A stretch of DNA of 10,683 bases from Bacteroidota bacterium (GTDB taxonomy: Bacteria > Bacteroidota > Bacteroidia > Flavobacteriales > Flavobacteriaceae), in assembly GCA_006227965.1 (NCBI GenBank), contig SBFL01000105.1, forward strand, positions 1 to 10,683, written 5' to 3'. This document shows positions 1 to 7,270 of the stretch, piece by piece. How positions within the stretch are numbered: the stretch's first letter is position 1; each line of letters starts with the position of its first letter. The position numbers and the translations under genes were made by a program. Under the pieces are notes generated by a model, which searched no databases, was not told the DNA's origin, and saw nothing but the letters and a program-made list of their open reading frames with translations.

Positions 1-249
1 GCCGGGTCGTTGCTGTCCGATTCCGACCTGATCCGAAAGCAGATTGCGCTGGCTGCCGGTACCTCCTCCCTTTCAATCCGTCAAAACAGCCTGAAGTTCA
101 TTACCGTAATGATCCGTAACCTGAGCAGCTATTGCAAGGGGCTTGAAATGGACGGGATGCGGGAGCAGGAGTACCTTGAACTGTTGCGGAAGGAACTGGT
201 CAGTTTTCGCAAGTCCTTCAAGCACTGGCGGAAAAGCCTCGGGAACTAA
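1..249 (+). CDS. C-terminal end of an unrecognised protein (5' partial)
   Basis: The reading frame is open from base 1 and ends with TAA at 247-249, giving 82 visible residues. A TTG at 10 could serve as a start, but the frame continues unbroken to the window edge, so a larger protein cut by the edge is more likely. The visible part has no cysteine-rich motif, signal peptide or membrane segment. It is mostly charged and probably helical, with a basic C terminus rich in Lys, Arg, Phe and Trp (FRKSFKHWRKSLGN). I do not recognise the family and assign no function. It runs toward the icmF gene, whose stop lies 13 bases away on the other strand. There is no visible terminator in that gap, so the two transcripts probably overlap at their 3' ends. 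Confidence 0.55.
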   Translation, partial: AGSLLSDSDLIRKQIALAAGTSSLSIRQNSLKFITVMIRNLSSYCKGLEMDGMREQEYLELLRKELVSFRKSFKHWRKSLGN

Positions 250-262
250 CCGTCAGAATCCC

Positions 263-3200
263 CTACATATTTCTGCGGTACTGCCCACCAACCTCAAATA
301 ACCTTTGCGTGATCTGCCCCAGGGAACACACCTTGCAGACCTCCATAAGCACCTCAAACATGTTTTCATTGTGCACGGCGGACTCCTGCAGCCGGCGAAG
401 CCAGGTATCAGAAGCATGCTTATGCTGGGCGTGCATTCGTTTCAGGGTGCTTATCTGTGCCTTTTTCTCTTCTTCCGTAGCACGGATTACTTCGGCTGGA
501 AGAATGGTGGGGGAGCCTTTGGAATTCAGGAAGGTATTCACCCCGATAATCGGGTAGTCCCCCGTGTGTTTGAGGGTTTCATAATGCAGGCTCTCATCCT
601 GTATGCGGGAACGCTGATACATGGTCTCCATGGCCCCCAGGACCCCGCCCCGTTCAGTAAGCCGGTCAAATTCATACAGGACTGCCTCTTCCACCAGGTC
701 GGTCAGTTCCTCGATGATGAAGGCCCCCTGAAGGGGGTTTTCGTTTTTGGTCAGGCCGAGTTCCTTGTTGATGATCAGCTGTATGGCCATCGCCCTCCTT
801 ACAGATTCCTCCGTTGGGGTTGTGATTGCCTCATCGTAGGCGTTGGTGTGAAGGGAATTACAGTTGTCATAGATCGCGTAGAGGGCCTGAAGTGTCGTAC
901 GGATATCGTTAAAATCGATTTCCTGGGCGTGCAGGCTCCTCCCGGAGGTCTGTATGTGGTATTTGAGCATTTGCGCCCTGGGGTCTGCCCCGTATTTCTC
1001 CTTCATGGCCTTGGCCCATATCCTTCGGGCCACCCGTCCGATAACGGCATATTCAGGGTCTATACCATTTGAGAAGAAAAAAGAAAGGTTGGGTCCGAAC
1101 TGGTTGATATCCATACCGCGGCTCAGGTAGTACTCAACATAGGTAAAGCCATTGGACAGGGTAAAGGCCAGCTGGGTTATCGGATTGGCACCCGCCTCGG
1201 CAATATGGTAACCCGAGATGGAAACAGAATAGAAATTCCGCACCTGGTTTTCGATGAAGTACTCCTGTACATCCCCCATCAGGCGTAGAGCGAATTCGGT
1301 CGAGAAGATACAGGTATTCTGTGCCTGGTCTTCCTTGAGGATATCGGCCTGTACCGTGCCCCGTACCAGTCTTAGCGTATCCGACCTGATGGCATCGTAC
1401 ACTTCCCGAGGAAGCACCTGGTCACCGGTAACCCCGAGCAGCATCAGCCCCAGTCCGTCATTTCCCTCCGGCAGGTCTCCCAGATATTCAGGTGCGCCGA
1501 CACCATTGTTTTTAAAGATCTCCGCCATTTTGGCCTTTACTTCCTTTTTCAGACCCTGTTCCCGGATATATTTCTCGCAATTCTGGTCGATGGCGGCGTT
1601 GAGAAAAAAGCCCAGCAGCATGGGGGCGGGCCCGTTGATGGTCATACTCACCGAGGTTTTGGGGTCGGAGAGGTCGAAACCGGAATAGAGTTTCTTGGCA
1701 TCATCCAGGCAACAGATGGAAACCCCGGCATTCCCGATCTTCCCGTAGATATCCGGGCGGTGACCAGGATCGTGACCGTAGAGGGTAACCGAATCGAAAG
1801 CCGTTGAAAGGCGCTTGGCCGGCATATCGAGGCTCAGGTAATGGAACCGGCGGTTGGTCCGCTCCGGCCCGCCTTCGCCTGCGAACATCCGCGTGGGGTC
1901 TTCCCCTTTCCGCTTGAACGGATACAGCCCGGCCGTGTATGGAAAAGACCCGGGCACATTTTCCTGCAGGCTCCATTTGAGGATTTCACCCCAGCTGCGG
2001 TAGCGCGGAAGCACTACCTTTGGGATCTTCAGGTGTGACAGGGATGCTGTATGGGTTTCGACGGCCACTTCTTTGCCGCGAACCGAATAGGTGTAGATCG
2101 GGTCCCGGTAGCACTGCTTTAGAGCGGGCCACCTTAGCAGGAGGTCCCAGTTATGCGGGTTCAGGTTTTTGTGCTCCTTCTCAAACAGGTCGATCAGGCT
2201 GGAGAGCATCTCCCCTCCGTCCTGATCCGGTTCCGGACTCGGGAATTCTCCCCTCAGTAGCCCTCCCGGGCCGAGGCCGGCCCCTTCCTCCCCAATAGGT
2301 ACGCCAGAGAGCGTACATACGGTCAGATACAGCCCATACAAACGTTCTGCCACTTCCACCTGTTGTTGTACACGGGTATCGAACGCCCGGTTATTTTCAG
2401 CAATTTCTGAGAGGTAACGGGTGCGGGCAGGCGGGATGATGAAGATCTTTTCCGGCTCCTCCCCGGTTTCGGCATCCTGTTCGAGGGCCCATCCCAGCCC
2501 TTTATCTCCAAGCTCCTTCATCACAGCCCGGTAGAGCCGGTTCATTCCCGGGTCGTTGAACTGGGAGGCAATCGTTCCATAAACGGGGAGGTCCTCCGGA
2601 CTGGCTTCCCAGAGGCCGTGGTTGCGCTGATATTGTTTCTTTACATCCCGGAGCGCATCGGCCGCCCCGCGCTTGTCGAATTTGTTGATCGCCACCAGGT
2701 CTGCAAAATCAAGCATATCGATCTTCTCCAGCTGCGTGGCAGCCCCGAATTCAGGGGTCATGACGTAGAGGGAAAGATCCGAGTGCTCAAGGATTTCGGT
2801 ATCGGACTGCCCGATCCCGGATGTCTCCAGTATAATCAGGTCAAACTCGGCAGCCTGAAGCACGGAAACAGCCTCCCTCACGTGTTTGGAAAGGGCCAGG
2901 TTGGACTGGCGGGTGGCCAGGGAACGCATATAGATATTCGGGTGGTGGATGGCGTTCATCCGAATTCGGTCCCCGAGCAGGGCTCCCCCCGTTTTCCTTT
3001 TGGAGGGATCCACTGAAATTATCCCCAGCGTCTTATCCGGGAACTGGTTCAAAAACCGCCGGACCAGTTCGTCCACAAGGCTGCTCTTTCCTGCCCCGCC
3101 GGTACCGGTGATTCCAAGTACGGGTGCAACCCGATCCGGTTTTGGAAAGGATTTCTGAAGGCCCTGATAATCCTCGGGCCGGTTTTCCGCCAGGCTGATC

Positions 3201-3718
3201 AGCCGTGCCAGGGCGGGCACGTCCTTCTCAGCCAATAGTTCTTCAATCGGCCTTCCCTGAGGCAGGGACAGGTCTGCCACGGAATAGTCGGCCTTGGAAA
3301 CCAGGTCATTGATCATCCCCTGCAACCCCATTTCCCGTCCGTCATCCGGGGAGTACAGGCGTGTAATCCCATAATCCATCAGCTCCTCGATCTCCCTGGG
3401 CAGGATCACACCCCCTCCACCTCCGAAAATCTGAATATGGCCTGCACCTTTTTCCTGCAACAGGTCGTACATGTAGCGGAAGTATTCATTATGCCCTCCC
3501 TGGTAGGAGGTCATGGCTATGGCATTGGCGTCCTCCTGGATGGCACAGTCCACCACCTCCGCCACAGAGCGGTCGTGCCCGAGATGGATCACCTCCACCC
3601 CTGTGGATTGAATAATCCTTCTCATGATATTGATGGCGGCATCATGCCCGTCAAAAAGGGAGGCTGCCGTAACAATCCGGACGTTGTGGGTGGGTTTATA
3701 TGGGGGGTCGACTTTCAT
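263..3718 (-). CDS. icmF: Fused isobutyryl-CoA mutase IcmF (B12-dependent, with G-protein chaperone domain)
   Basis: This 1151-residue cytoplasmic enzyme uses coenzyme B12 to interconvert isobutyryl-CoA and n-butyryl-CoA; the family can also act on isovaleryl-CoA/pivalyl-CoA. Three parts are visible in order. The B12-binding domain (about 10-140) has DGH at 23-25, His25 being the expected cobalt ligand, and a glycine run at 99-103. The MeaB-like GTPase (about 195-430) has a P-loop GTGGAGKS at 205-212, ETSGIGQ at 298-304 and NKFD at 345-348. The mutase barrel (about 560-1130) carries GYH at 836-838. Phe612 (in RMFAG) and Gln800 (in QAQNT) sit where methylmalonyl-CoA mutase has Tyr89 and Arg207, which marks the isobutyryl type. 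A Gly/Pro-rich linker at about 470-505 may account for the slightly long protein. The ATG at 3718 is preceded by an in-frame stop, and the protein opens as IcmF homologues do. The stop is TAG at 263-265. No cobalamin riboswitch is visible upstream. Confidence 0.96.
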   Translation of the reverse strand: MKVDPPYKPTHNVRIVTAASLFDGHDAAINIMRRIIQSTGVEVIHLGHDRSVAEVVDCAIQEDANAIAMTSYQGGHNEYFRYMYDLLQEKGAGHIQIFGGGGGVILPREIEELMDYGITRLYSPDDGREMGLQGMINDLVSKADYSVADLSLPQGRPIEELLAEKDVPALARLISLAENRPEDYQGLQKSFPKPDRVAPVLGITGTGGAGKSSLVDELVRRFLNQFPDKTLGIISVDPSKRKTGGALLGDRIRMNAIHHPNIYMRSLATRQSNLALSKHVREAVSVLQAAEFDLIILETSGIGQSDTEILEHSDLSLYVMTPEFGAATQLEKIDMLDFADLVAINKFDKRGAADALRDVKKQYQRNHGLWEASPEDLPVYGTIASQFNDPGMNRLYRAVMKELGDKGLGWALEQDAETGEEPEKIFIIPPARTRYLSEIAENNRAFDTRVQQQVEVAERLYGLYLTVCTLSGVPIGEEGAGLGPGGLLRGEFPSPEPDQDGGEMLSSLIDLFEKEHKNLNPHNWDLLLRWPALKQCYRDPIYTYSVRGKEVAVETHTASLSHLKIPKVVLPRYRSWGEILKWSLQENVPGSFPYTAGLYPFKRKGEDPTRMFAGEGGPERTNRRFHYLSLDMPAKRLSTAFDSVTLYGHDPGHRPDIYGKIGNAGVSICCLDDAKKLYSGFDLSDPKTSVSMTINGPAPMLLGFFLNAAIDQNCEKYIREQGLKKEVKAKMAEIFKNNGVGAPEYLGDLPEGNDGLGLMLLGVTGDQVLPREVYDAIRSDTLRLVRGTVQADILKEDQAQNTCIFSTEFALRLMGDVQEYFIENQVRNFYSVSISGYHIAEAGANPITQLAFTLSNGFTYVEYYLSRGMDINQFGPNLSFFFSNGIDPEYAVIGRVARRIWAKAMKEKYGADPRAQMLKYHIQTSGRSLHAQEIDFNDIRTTLQALYAIYDNCNSLHTNAYDEAITTPTEESVRRAMAIQLIINKELGLTKNENPLQGAFIIEELTDLVEEAVLYEFDRLTERGGVLGAMETMYQRSRIQDESLHYETLKHTGDYPIIGVNTFLNSKGSPTILPAEVIRATEEEKKAQISTLKRMHAQHKHASDTWLRRLQESAVHNENMFEVLMEVCKVCSLGQITQRLFEVGGQYRRNM

Positions 3719-3744
3719 AGATACGACGCGTTTAAAAGGGACTG

Positions 3745-3751
3745 CAAGTTA
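3745..3751 (-). promoter_or_regulatory. Weak -10-like element near icmF start
   Basis: Read on the minus strand this is TAACTTG, one base short of the Bacteroidetes -10 consensus TAnnTTTG. It ends 26 bases before the icmF ATG. No TTG is seen at a good -35 distance. It would be an alternative to the better match at 3973-3980, which would imply a leader of about 250 bases. Confidence 0.15.
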
Positions 3752-3794
3752 CCGAAAATGGAAAATATGTCTTTTCTCCTTCCGAATTTTATAA

Positions 3795-3811
3795 CGAAAA
3801 GTTGCTTTTCG
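3795..3811. repeat. Perfect hairpin in the icmF leader
   Basis: CGAAAAG (3795-3801) and CTTTTCG (3805-3811) are perfect inverted repeats around a three-base loop, about 77 bases upstream of the icmF ATG. A second small inverted repeat, CGGG-TT-CCCG, overlaps its end at 3810-3819. There is no T-run on either side, so it is not a terminator. It could be an operator or a leader RNA hairpin; the role is unknown. Confidence 0.4.
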
Positions 3812-3949
3812 GGTTCCCGATTTGGAATCTGATAAATACACCCCAGATAACCCAAAAGAAGCGCCAAATTTGTGTTACGCCCAATTTTTTAGAGAAAACA
3901 ACCGGGGCCCAGCTTTTTTTCAAAAAATACATACTAAAGAATCCAAATG

Positions 3950-3973
3950 GTGCGTTATAAATTTATAGCGTAC
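3950..3973. promoter_or_regulatory. Imperfect 24-base palindrome, candidate operator for icmF
   Basis: The half-sites GTGCGTTATAAA (3950-3961) and TTTATAGCGTAC (3962-3973) are reverse complements except at two positions, and both exceptions would still pair as G-U in RNA. The palindrome touches the minus-strand -10 element at 3973-3980, so the expected transcription start (about 3966) falls within it. This position suits a repressor operator. An AT-rich palindrome of this size can also arise by chance, and no regulator gene is in the window. Confidence 0.35.
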
Positions 3974-3980
3974 AAAAGTA
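3973..3980 (-). promoter_or_regulatory. Bacteroidetes-type -10 element, possible icmF promoter
   Basis: On the minus strand the bases read TACTTTTG, an exact match to TAnnTTTG. The expected start of transcription is near 3966, which would give icmF a leader of about 250 bases. No TTG lies 17-19 bases upstream, so the -35 part is weak. The match is short enough to occur by chance in AT-rich DNA. Confidence 0.35.
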
Positions 3981-4045
3981 TGATGCGGACTTAACTTTTT
4001 GGAAACCCGGAAAGCCCGCTTTTTACAGAAATTTACATCAGATTA

Positions 4046-4071
4046 TTTGAGTTAGTATTTTTTGAGTTAGT
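4046..4071 (+). repeat. Short direct repeat TTTGAGTTAGT
   Basis: TTTGAGTTAGT occurs at 4046-4056 and again at 4061-4071, followed by a further TAGTT. The pair lies immediately upstream of the + strand terminator and may be part of the same transcript. The role is unknown. Confidence 0.5.
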
Positions 4072-4080
4072 TAGTTCAGA

Positions 4081-4107
4081 CCCCGCTGCCAGGCGGGGTT
4101 TTTTTTT
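4081..4107 (+). terminator. Rho-independent terminator (+ strand)
   Basis: CCCCGC (4081-4086) pairs perfectly with GCGGGG (4093-4098) around a TGCCAG loop, and nine T residues follow (4099-4107). The A at 4080 can extend the stem. The T-run lies only on the + strand side, so it does not serve the flanking minus-strand genes. A second CCCCGCC at 4119-4125, just after the neighbouring gene's stop, could compete for pairing. On the minus strand that pairing makes a hairpin without a T-run. Confidence 0.8.
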
Positions 4108-4125
4108 GAAGACCCCAGCCCCGCC

Positions 4126-4641
4126 TCACTCCCCTGTTTTCCTGTAGTATCCATCGAAGAGCACCTGATGGACGGCTCCGTCCCTTAGCACCTCCCAGTG
4201 CTGGCGAACCCTCCCATCTTCCTGTAAGGACCATGTAATGCGGTTGATCACCGGGACACCTTCCGGATCGAGGGCTGGTTCTGAAGACAGTACCATGGCA
4301 TCTCCCTTCAGTCCGCCCTTTAGTTTCAGGATATTGCCACTATTATCCACCCATAGCTGTTCCCATTGCCCCAGTCTCCGGTTGAAATAGGTGAAGCTCG
4401 TACCCGTAAACCCCTGACGGGCACTCTTCCATTGTTCCTGCAACACACAGCCATCCTGGATTCTCTCAATCAGATTGACACCTGCAGGACTCCCGTCCGG
4501 CAGGGTGACCTCCCATTCCCCTATCCAGAAATCAAAACTCCTGTACTCCTGGGAGCAACACGTACAATCTGACTGTTGCTGGGCCCTTATCAAAGGGATG
4601 CCCACCAAGATTAAAAAAACTAATGTCAAAAATGTCCTCAT
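4126..4641 (-). CDS. Secreted lipocalin-like protein with FDFWIGEW motif (DUF1579-like)
   Basis: This 171-residue protein begins with a typical signal peptide: a basic start (MRT), a hydrophobic stretch to about residue 18, and likely cleavage after RA at 19-20. The mature part opens with a CxCC cluster (Cys26, Cys28, Cys29), then FDFWIGEW at 36-43. Further on come DGC at 63-65 and alternating Trp/Gly/aromatic segments (GQWEQLWVD, ITW, QHWEV), as expected for a small beta-barrel of the kind often labelled DUF1579 or hypothetical. Related barrels bind hydrophobic ligands or haem, but no ligand can be read from this sequence. The protein is probably exported; the first mature cysteine is not preceded by a lipobox, so it is probably not a lipoprotein. 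The gene stands alone, with a near-consensus promoter and a palindrome upstream. The gene call is firm, the family moderately so, and the function is unknown. Confidence 0.8.
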   Translation of the reverse strand: MRTFLTLVFLILVGIPLIRAQQQSDCTCCSQEYRSFDFWIGEWEVTLPDGSPAGVNLIERIQDGCVLQEQWKSARQGFTGTSFTYFNRRLGQWEQLWVDNSGNILKLKGGLKGDAMVLSSEPALDPEGVPVINRITWSLQEDGRVRQHWEVLRDGAVHQVLFDGYYRKTGE

Positions 4642-4656
4642 GTGAAAACGCCTATT

Positions 4657-4664
4657 TAAAGGTA
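4657..4664 (-). promoter_or_regulatory. Near-consensus -10 element for the secreted protein gene
   Basis: On the minus strand it reads TACCTTTA, one mismatch from TAnnTTTG, and it ends 15 bases before the ATG at 4641. That spacing resembles the -10 elements before the small + strand gene, prfA and purM in this window. Confidence 0.4.
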
Positions 4665-4682
4665 GGGAAAGGATTCGATTAT

Positions 4683-4700
4683 GACCGCTTTACAGCGGTC
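4683..4700. promoter_or_regulatory. Perfect inverted repeat, candidate operator
   Basis: GACCGCT (4683-4689) and AGCGGTC (4694-4700) are perfect inverted repeats around TTAC. The site starts 18 bases upstream of the -10-like element at 4657-4664 and so covers the -35 position of that promoter. No T-run follows on either strand, which argues against a terminator. It may be a regulator binding site for the secreted protein gene; the binding protein is unknown. Confidence 0.4.
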
Positions 4701-4848
4701 GATTTTGGGAATTTCCAAATTACCGAAACGACAAAAACGTAGGCTGAATTCCGCCCGGCATTTAAGAAAAATGTAAGCTTTTAGACAAAAAACCTGATTT
4801 ATAGACAAATACATCACTTTGCTGACATCCAATCCTCCAATTTCAGCG

Positions 4849-4856
4849 TAAATTTG
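4849..4856 (+). promoter_or_regulatory. Bacteroidetes-type -10 element for the 61-residue gene
   Basis: TAAATTTG matches TAnnTTTG exactly and ends 18 bases before the ATG at 4875. Transcription would start near 4863, giving a leader of about a dozen bases. The nearest TTG upstream (4819-4821) is 27 bases away, too far for a normal -35. The element supports ATG 4875 over the TTG at 4854, which lies inside it. Confidence 0.55.
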
Positions 4857-4874
4857 TTATACACCCAATTCACC

Positions 4875-5060
4875 ATGGAAAAACAATATTGCAAAGTTGG
4901 CACCAGTCATCCTCTGGGATCAGAAGCAAGGGGGTTGGATTTACTTGAAAACCTTTTAAGTCATTTCAACAGAAAGGCTGCAGAAGCCGCTCAGTCCGGG
5001 TCGGCCCTGAAGGAATTTTTTGAGCGTAAAGCACAGAAAATCCAGAAAGTGCTTCAATAG
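4875..5060 (+). CDS. Small unrecognised protein, 61 residues
   Basis: The frame runs from ATG at 4875 to TAG at 5058-5060. An upstream in-frame TTG at 4854 is unlikely to be the start because it overlaps the -10 element. The protein is hydrophilic, with one cysteine (Cys6) and no signal peptide or membrane segment. From about residue 20 it looks helical and amphipathic (LDLLENLLSHFNRKAAEAA, then a Lys-rich tail EFFERKAQKIQKVLQ), which could suit a small coiled or partner-binding protein. I do not recognise a family. Support for it being real comes from the exact -10 match at proper distance, an ATG start, and a position that fills the gap up to five bases from the pyrF stop on the other strand. 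The very short convergent gap means the two mRNAs must overlap unless they are processed. Confidence 0.55.
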   Translation: MEKQYCKVGTSHPLGSEARGLDLLENLLSHFNRKAAEAAQSGSALKEFFERKAQKIQKVLQ

Positions 5061-5065
5061 TCGCT

Positions 5066-5890
5066 TTACCCCGGGCCGGTGCGAAGTATGGCAGCCATTT
5101 GCTGCTGCAGTTCTTCCGCCTTCCCTGCTGCTGCCTCGGCAAAGTCAGACTCCCCTGAAGCATAGATGATTCCCCTGGATGAATTGACCAGCAGACCTAC
5201 CTGGCGGTTCAGACCGTAATTGCAAACCTCTTCGAGGCTGCCACCCTGTGCCCCCACACCCGGAATCAAGAGGAATCGATCAGGTATAATTTCCCGTATT
5301 TTTTTCAAAAAAGAAGCCTTTGTAGCCCCGACTACATACATCAGTCTGTCGGCGTTGGCATAAGTAGTGCTTTTTCGCAGTACTTCCAGGTAAAGGGCCT
5401 CATCAGGACTCGGCAGAGTCTGAAAATCAAATGCCCCCTGATTCGATGTCAGGGCGAGCAAAATAACGTGTTTGCCGGGATAGGCCAGGAACGGCTCCAC
5501 AGAGTCCCTGCCCATATAGGGCGCCACGGTTATCGAATCAAAATCCATCCCCTGGAAGAACGCCCTGGCATACCGGTCTGAGGTATTCCCGATATCGCCC
5601 CGTTTGGCATCTGCAATGGTAAAGTGGTTTGGGTAGTACTCCCTCAGGTATTGTACCGTTCGTTCAAGGGCTGCCCAGCCCGCACTGCCATAGGCTTCAT
5701 AGAAAGCCGTATTGGGCTTGTAGGCCACGCAGAGGGCATGGGTGGCATCTATGATGGCCTTGTTAAAGGCAAATATCGGGTCCTTGGAATTCCTGAGGAA
5801 TTCAGGGATCTTCTCCAGGTCGGTATCCAGGCCGACGCATAAAAAACTCTGTTTTTTGCGGATTTGTGCTATGAGTTTCTCGGTAGTCAT
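5066..5890 (-). CDS. pyrF: Orotidine 5'-phosphate decarboxylase, class 2
   Basis: This cytoplasmic enzyme removes CO2 from orotidine 5'-monophosphate to make UMP, the last step of de novo pyrimidine synthesis. The 274 residues have the length and features of the longer class-2 PyrF form found in Bacteroidetes and Actinobacteria. Visible are LDTD at 21-24, YKPN with Lys58 at 57-60, the catalytic DAKRGD at 94-99 (Asp94, Lys96, Asp99), the phosphate-loop-like IPGVGAQGG at 209-217 and NSSRG at 236-240 with the phosphate-binding Arg239. All key residues are present. The ATG at 5890 lies six bases after the prfA stop, so the two genes are almost certainly co-transcribed with translation passing closely from one to the next. 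The stop is TAA, and the 3' end faces the small + strand gene with five bases between. No terminator is visible. Confidence 0.96.
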   Translation of the reverse strand: MTTEKLIAQIRKKQSFLCVGLDTDLEKIPEFLRNSKDPIFAFNKAIIDATHALCVAYKPNTAFYEAYGSAGWAALERTVQYLREYYPNHFTIADAKRGDIGNTSDRYARAFFQGMDFDSITVAPYMGRDSVEPFLAYPGKHVILLALTSNQGAFDFQTLPSPDEALYLEVLRKSTTYANADRLMYVVGATKASFLKKIREIIPDRFLLIPGVGAQGGSLEEVCNYGLNRQVGLLVNSSRGIIYASGESDFAEAAAGKAEELQQQMAAILRTGPG

Positions 5891-5896
5891 CTAAGG

Positions 5897-6973
5897 TCAG
5901 AAAGTCTCGGAAGCTTCCCTAAGTTTTTCGGTATTGTGGACCAGCATGAGCTCATCGATAATCTTTTGCAGATCCCCGTTGATAATATTCTGCAGGTCAT
6001 AAAGGGTAAGGCCGATCCTGTGGTCCGTCACCCTGCCCTGAGGGTAATTGTAGGTGCGGATCTTGGCCGACCGGTCCCCGCTGCTCACCTGGGAATTCCG
6101 CTTGGCGGCGTCCTCTTCCTGTTTTCTGGCGAGCTCCATGTCATACAGTCGGGAACGCAACACCTTGAAAGCCTTGTCCTTGTTTTTATGCTGGGATTTC
6201 TCGTCCTGGCACTGGGCCACGACACCCGTGGGAATGTGCGTAAGGCGGACCGCGGAATAGGTGGTGTTCACAGACTGGCCCCCGGGCCCTGACGAGCAGA
6301 AATAATCGATCCGCACATCCTTCGGGTCGATATGCACTTCAAAATCCTCGGCTTCCGGCAGCACCATCACTGTGGCGGCGCTGGTATGCACCCGCCCCTG
6401 CGTTTCTGTCTGGGGTACGCGCTGCACCCGGTGAACCCCGGCCTCAAACTTGAGCGTTCCGTATACGTCCTCCCCTGACACCTCGAACTGGATTTCCTTG
6501 TAACCTCCGCTGGTTCCCTCGCTGAAATCCAACAGATGGGTTTTCCAACCCCTGGATTCGCAGTATTTGGTATACATCCGGTACAGGTCTCCGGCAAAAA
6601 TGCTGGCCTCATCTCCCCCCGTGCCTGCGCGGATCTCCATGACCACATCCTTGGCGTCTTCAGGATCCTTTGGGATGAGCAGCATTTTTATTTGTTCTTC
6701 CAAAGCGGGTAGGCCCCCTTCGGCCTCTTCAAGCTGCATTTTGGCCATTTCGGTCATCTCCGGGTCACTGCCGTCGGAAATCAGTTCCTCTGCCTCCCGG
6801 ATGCGGTCCTGGAGTTCGATGTACTGTTCCCGCTTGTCCATGATCTCCCTGAGGTCCTTGTACTCCTTGTTCAACTGGATGTACTTCTTCTGGTCCGCAA
6901 TGATATCGGGTTGTATGATCAGATCTGAGACCTCGTCAAACCGCTGTTTTACAATGTCGAGTTTTTCCAGCAT
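5897..6973 (-). CDS. prfA: Peptide chain release factor 1
   Basis: RF1 recognises UAA and UAG in the ribosomal A site and triggers release of the finished protein. The 358 residues match the normal RF1 length. An acidic, helical N-terminal domain (about 1-110) is followed by the conserved GTGGDEAS at 117-124. The stop-codon reading region has HRVQRVP at 181-187 and then the PxT tripeptide as Pro187-Gln188-Thr189, where many bacteria have PAT or PVT. The peptidyl-release loop GPGGQS holds Gly231-Gly232-Gln233, whose glutamine is normally methylated by PrmC; prmC is not in this window. The ATG at 6973 follows a near-consensus -10 element by 18 bases. It heads a likely two-gene operon with pyrF. 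The PxT motif, placed well before GGQ, favours RF1 over RF2, which has SPF there and normally a programmed frameshift; no frameshift is seen. Confidence 0.97.
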   Translation of the reverse strand: MLEKLDIVKQRFDEVSDLIIQPDIIADQKKYIQLNKEYKDLREIMDKREQYIELQDRIREAEELISDGSDPEMTEMAKMQLEEAEGGLPALEEQIKMLLIPKDPEDAKDVVMEIRAGTGGDEASIFAGDLYRMYTKYCESRGWKTHLLDFSEGTSGGYKEIQFEVSGEDVYGTLKFEAGVHRVQRVPQTETQGRVHTSAATVMVLPEAEDFEVHIDPKDVRIDYFCSSGPGGQSVNTTYSAVRLTHIPTGVVAQCQDEKSQHKNKDKAFKVLRSRLYDMELARKQEEDAAKRNSQVSSGDRSAKIRTYNYPQGRVTDHRIGLTLYDLQNIINGDLQKIIDELMLVHNTEKLREASETF

Positions 6974-7270
6974 ACATCTTTGAGTTCCCCGCGAAGGTAC
7001 GATTTTTATAGGTCAATTCCAGTCATACAGGTCCTCCCGGCGAGACTACATGAACCACTGCCCACACCTGTGTTCGGGGCAACATGGGGAAGATTAGGTT
7101 TAAAGAGGTAAGGGTGAATTTATTTATGAATCCCTGAAGGCAGCGAAAGGTACGGGAAAAGGCCGCTCCAGGGCACAGGCACCGTAAAAAGGCTTTTCAT
7201 TCAAGAAATACTGAATTTCCGTACCGCCCCTTTATTGGGACTGCCTGAAAGGAAGGCACAATTCGTATTT
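6974..7270. other. Intergenic region between purM and prfA
   Basis: This 297-base stretch contains the probable prfA promoter near its left end. I find no tRNA, no convincing coding frame and no clear terminator for purM. It has an imperfect stem with TGCCC (7059-7063) against GGGCA (7077-7081), with ACAC and GTGT inside it. A loose inverted repeat also pairs GGTACGGG (7149-7156) with CCGTACC (7219-7225). A second -10-like minus-strand element, TACCTTTC, lies at 7145-7152. None of these is strong enough to name. Confidence 0.5.
6992..6999 (-). promoter_or_regulatory. Near-consensus -10 element for prfA
   Basis: On the minus strand it reads TACCTTCG, one mismatch from TAnnTTTG, in the context CGTACCTTCGC. 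It ends 18 bases before the prfA ATG, the same geometry as the other short-leader genes here. A TTG lies 14 bases further upstream, closer than usual for a -35. Confidence 0.45.

Larger units (their letters stand above)
3972..4107 (+). ncRNA. Candidate small RNA ending at an orphan terminator
   Basis: A strong + strand terminator at 4081-4107 has no + strand gene before it; the nearest + strand coding sequence ends at 249. The simplest explanation is a short untranslated transcript. The 5' end given here is only a guess, based on a near -10 match TAAATTTA at 3958-3965 (one mismatch to TAnnTTTG). Just before the terminator is a direct repeat of TTTGAGTTAGT. I do not recognise the RNA family, and no open frame of useful length is visible. 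The 3' end is much better supported than the 5' end. Confidence 0.25.
3719..4125. other. AT-rich intergenic region with regulatory signals
   Basis: This 407-base stretch lies between the start of icmF and the end of the FDFWIGEW protein gene, both on the minus strand. No convincing protein-coding frame is visible. It is clearly more AT-rich than the flanking genes and contains, from left to right, a small perfect hairpin (3795-3811), an imperfect 24-base palindrome (3950-3973) abutting a minus-strand -10 match (3973-3980), an 11-base direct repeat (4046-4071) and a + strand terminator (4081-4107). The first two groups would belong to the icmF leader and promoter. The last two suggest a separate + strand transcript. 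Confidence 0.7.

Noticed and set aside
305..1072. Long + strand open frame inside icmF
   Set aside because: It lies entirely within the firmly identified icmF gene on the opposite strand; its composition follows from icmF codon use, and no homology or promoter supports it.
3901..3920. Possible + strand terminator at GGGGCCCAGC followed by seven Ts
   Set aside because: There is a T-run, but the preceding bases form only a GGGCCC palindrome with no proper stem and loop.
3719..3966. Cobalamin riboswitch upstream of B12-dependent icmF
   Set aside because: No B12-box GCCACTG or close variant is seen on the minus strand, and the multi-stem architecture is not evident.
7023..7085. 20-codon minus-strand ORF between purM and prfA
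   Set aside because: It is too short, has no family resemblance, and the -10-like element before it (7145-7152) is imperfect and about 60 bases away from its ATG.
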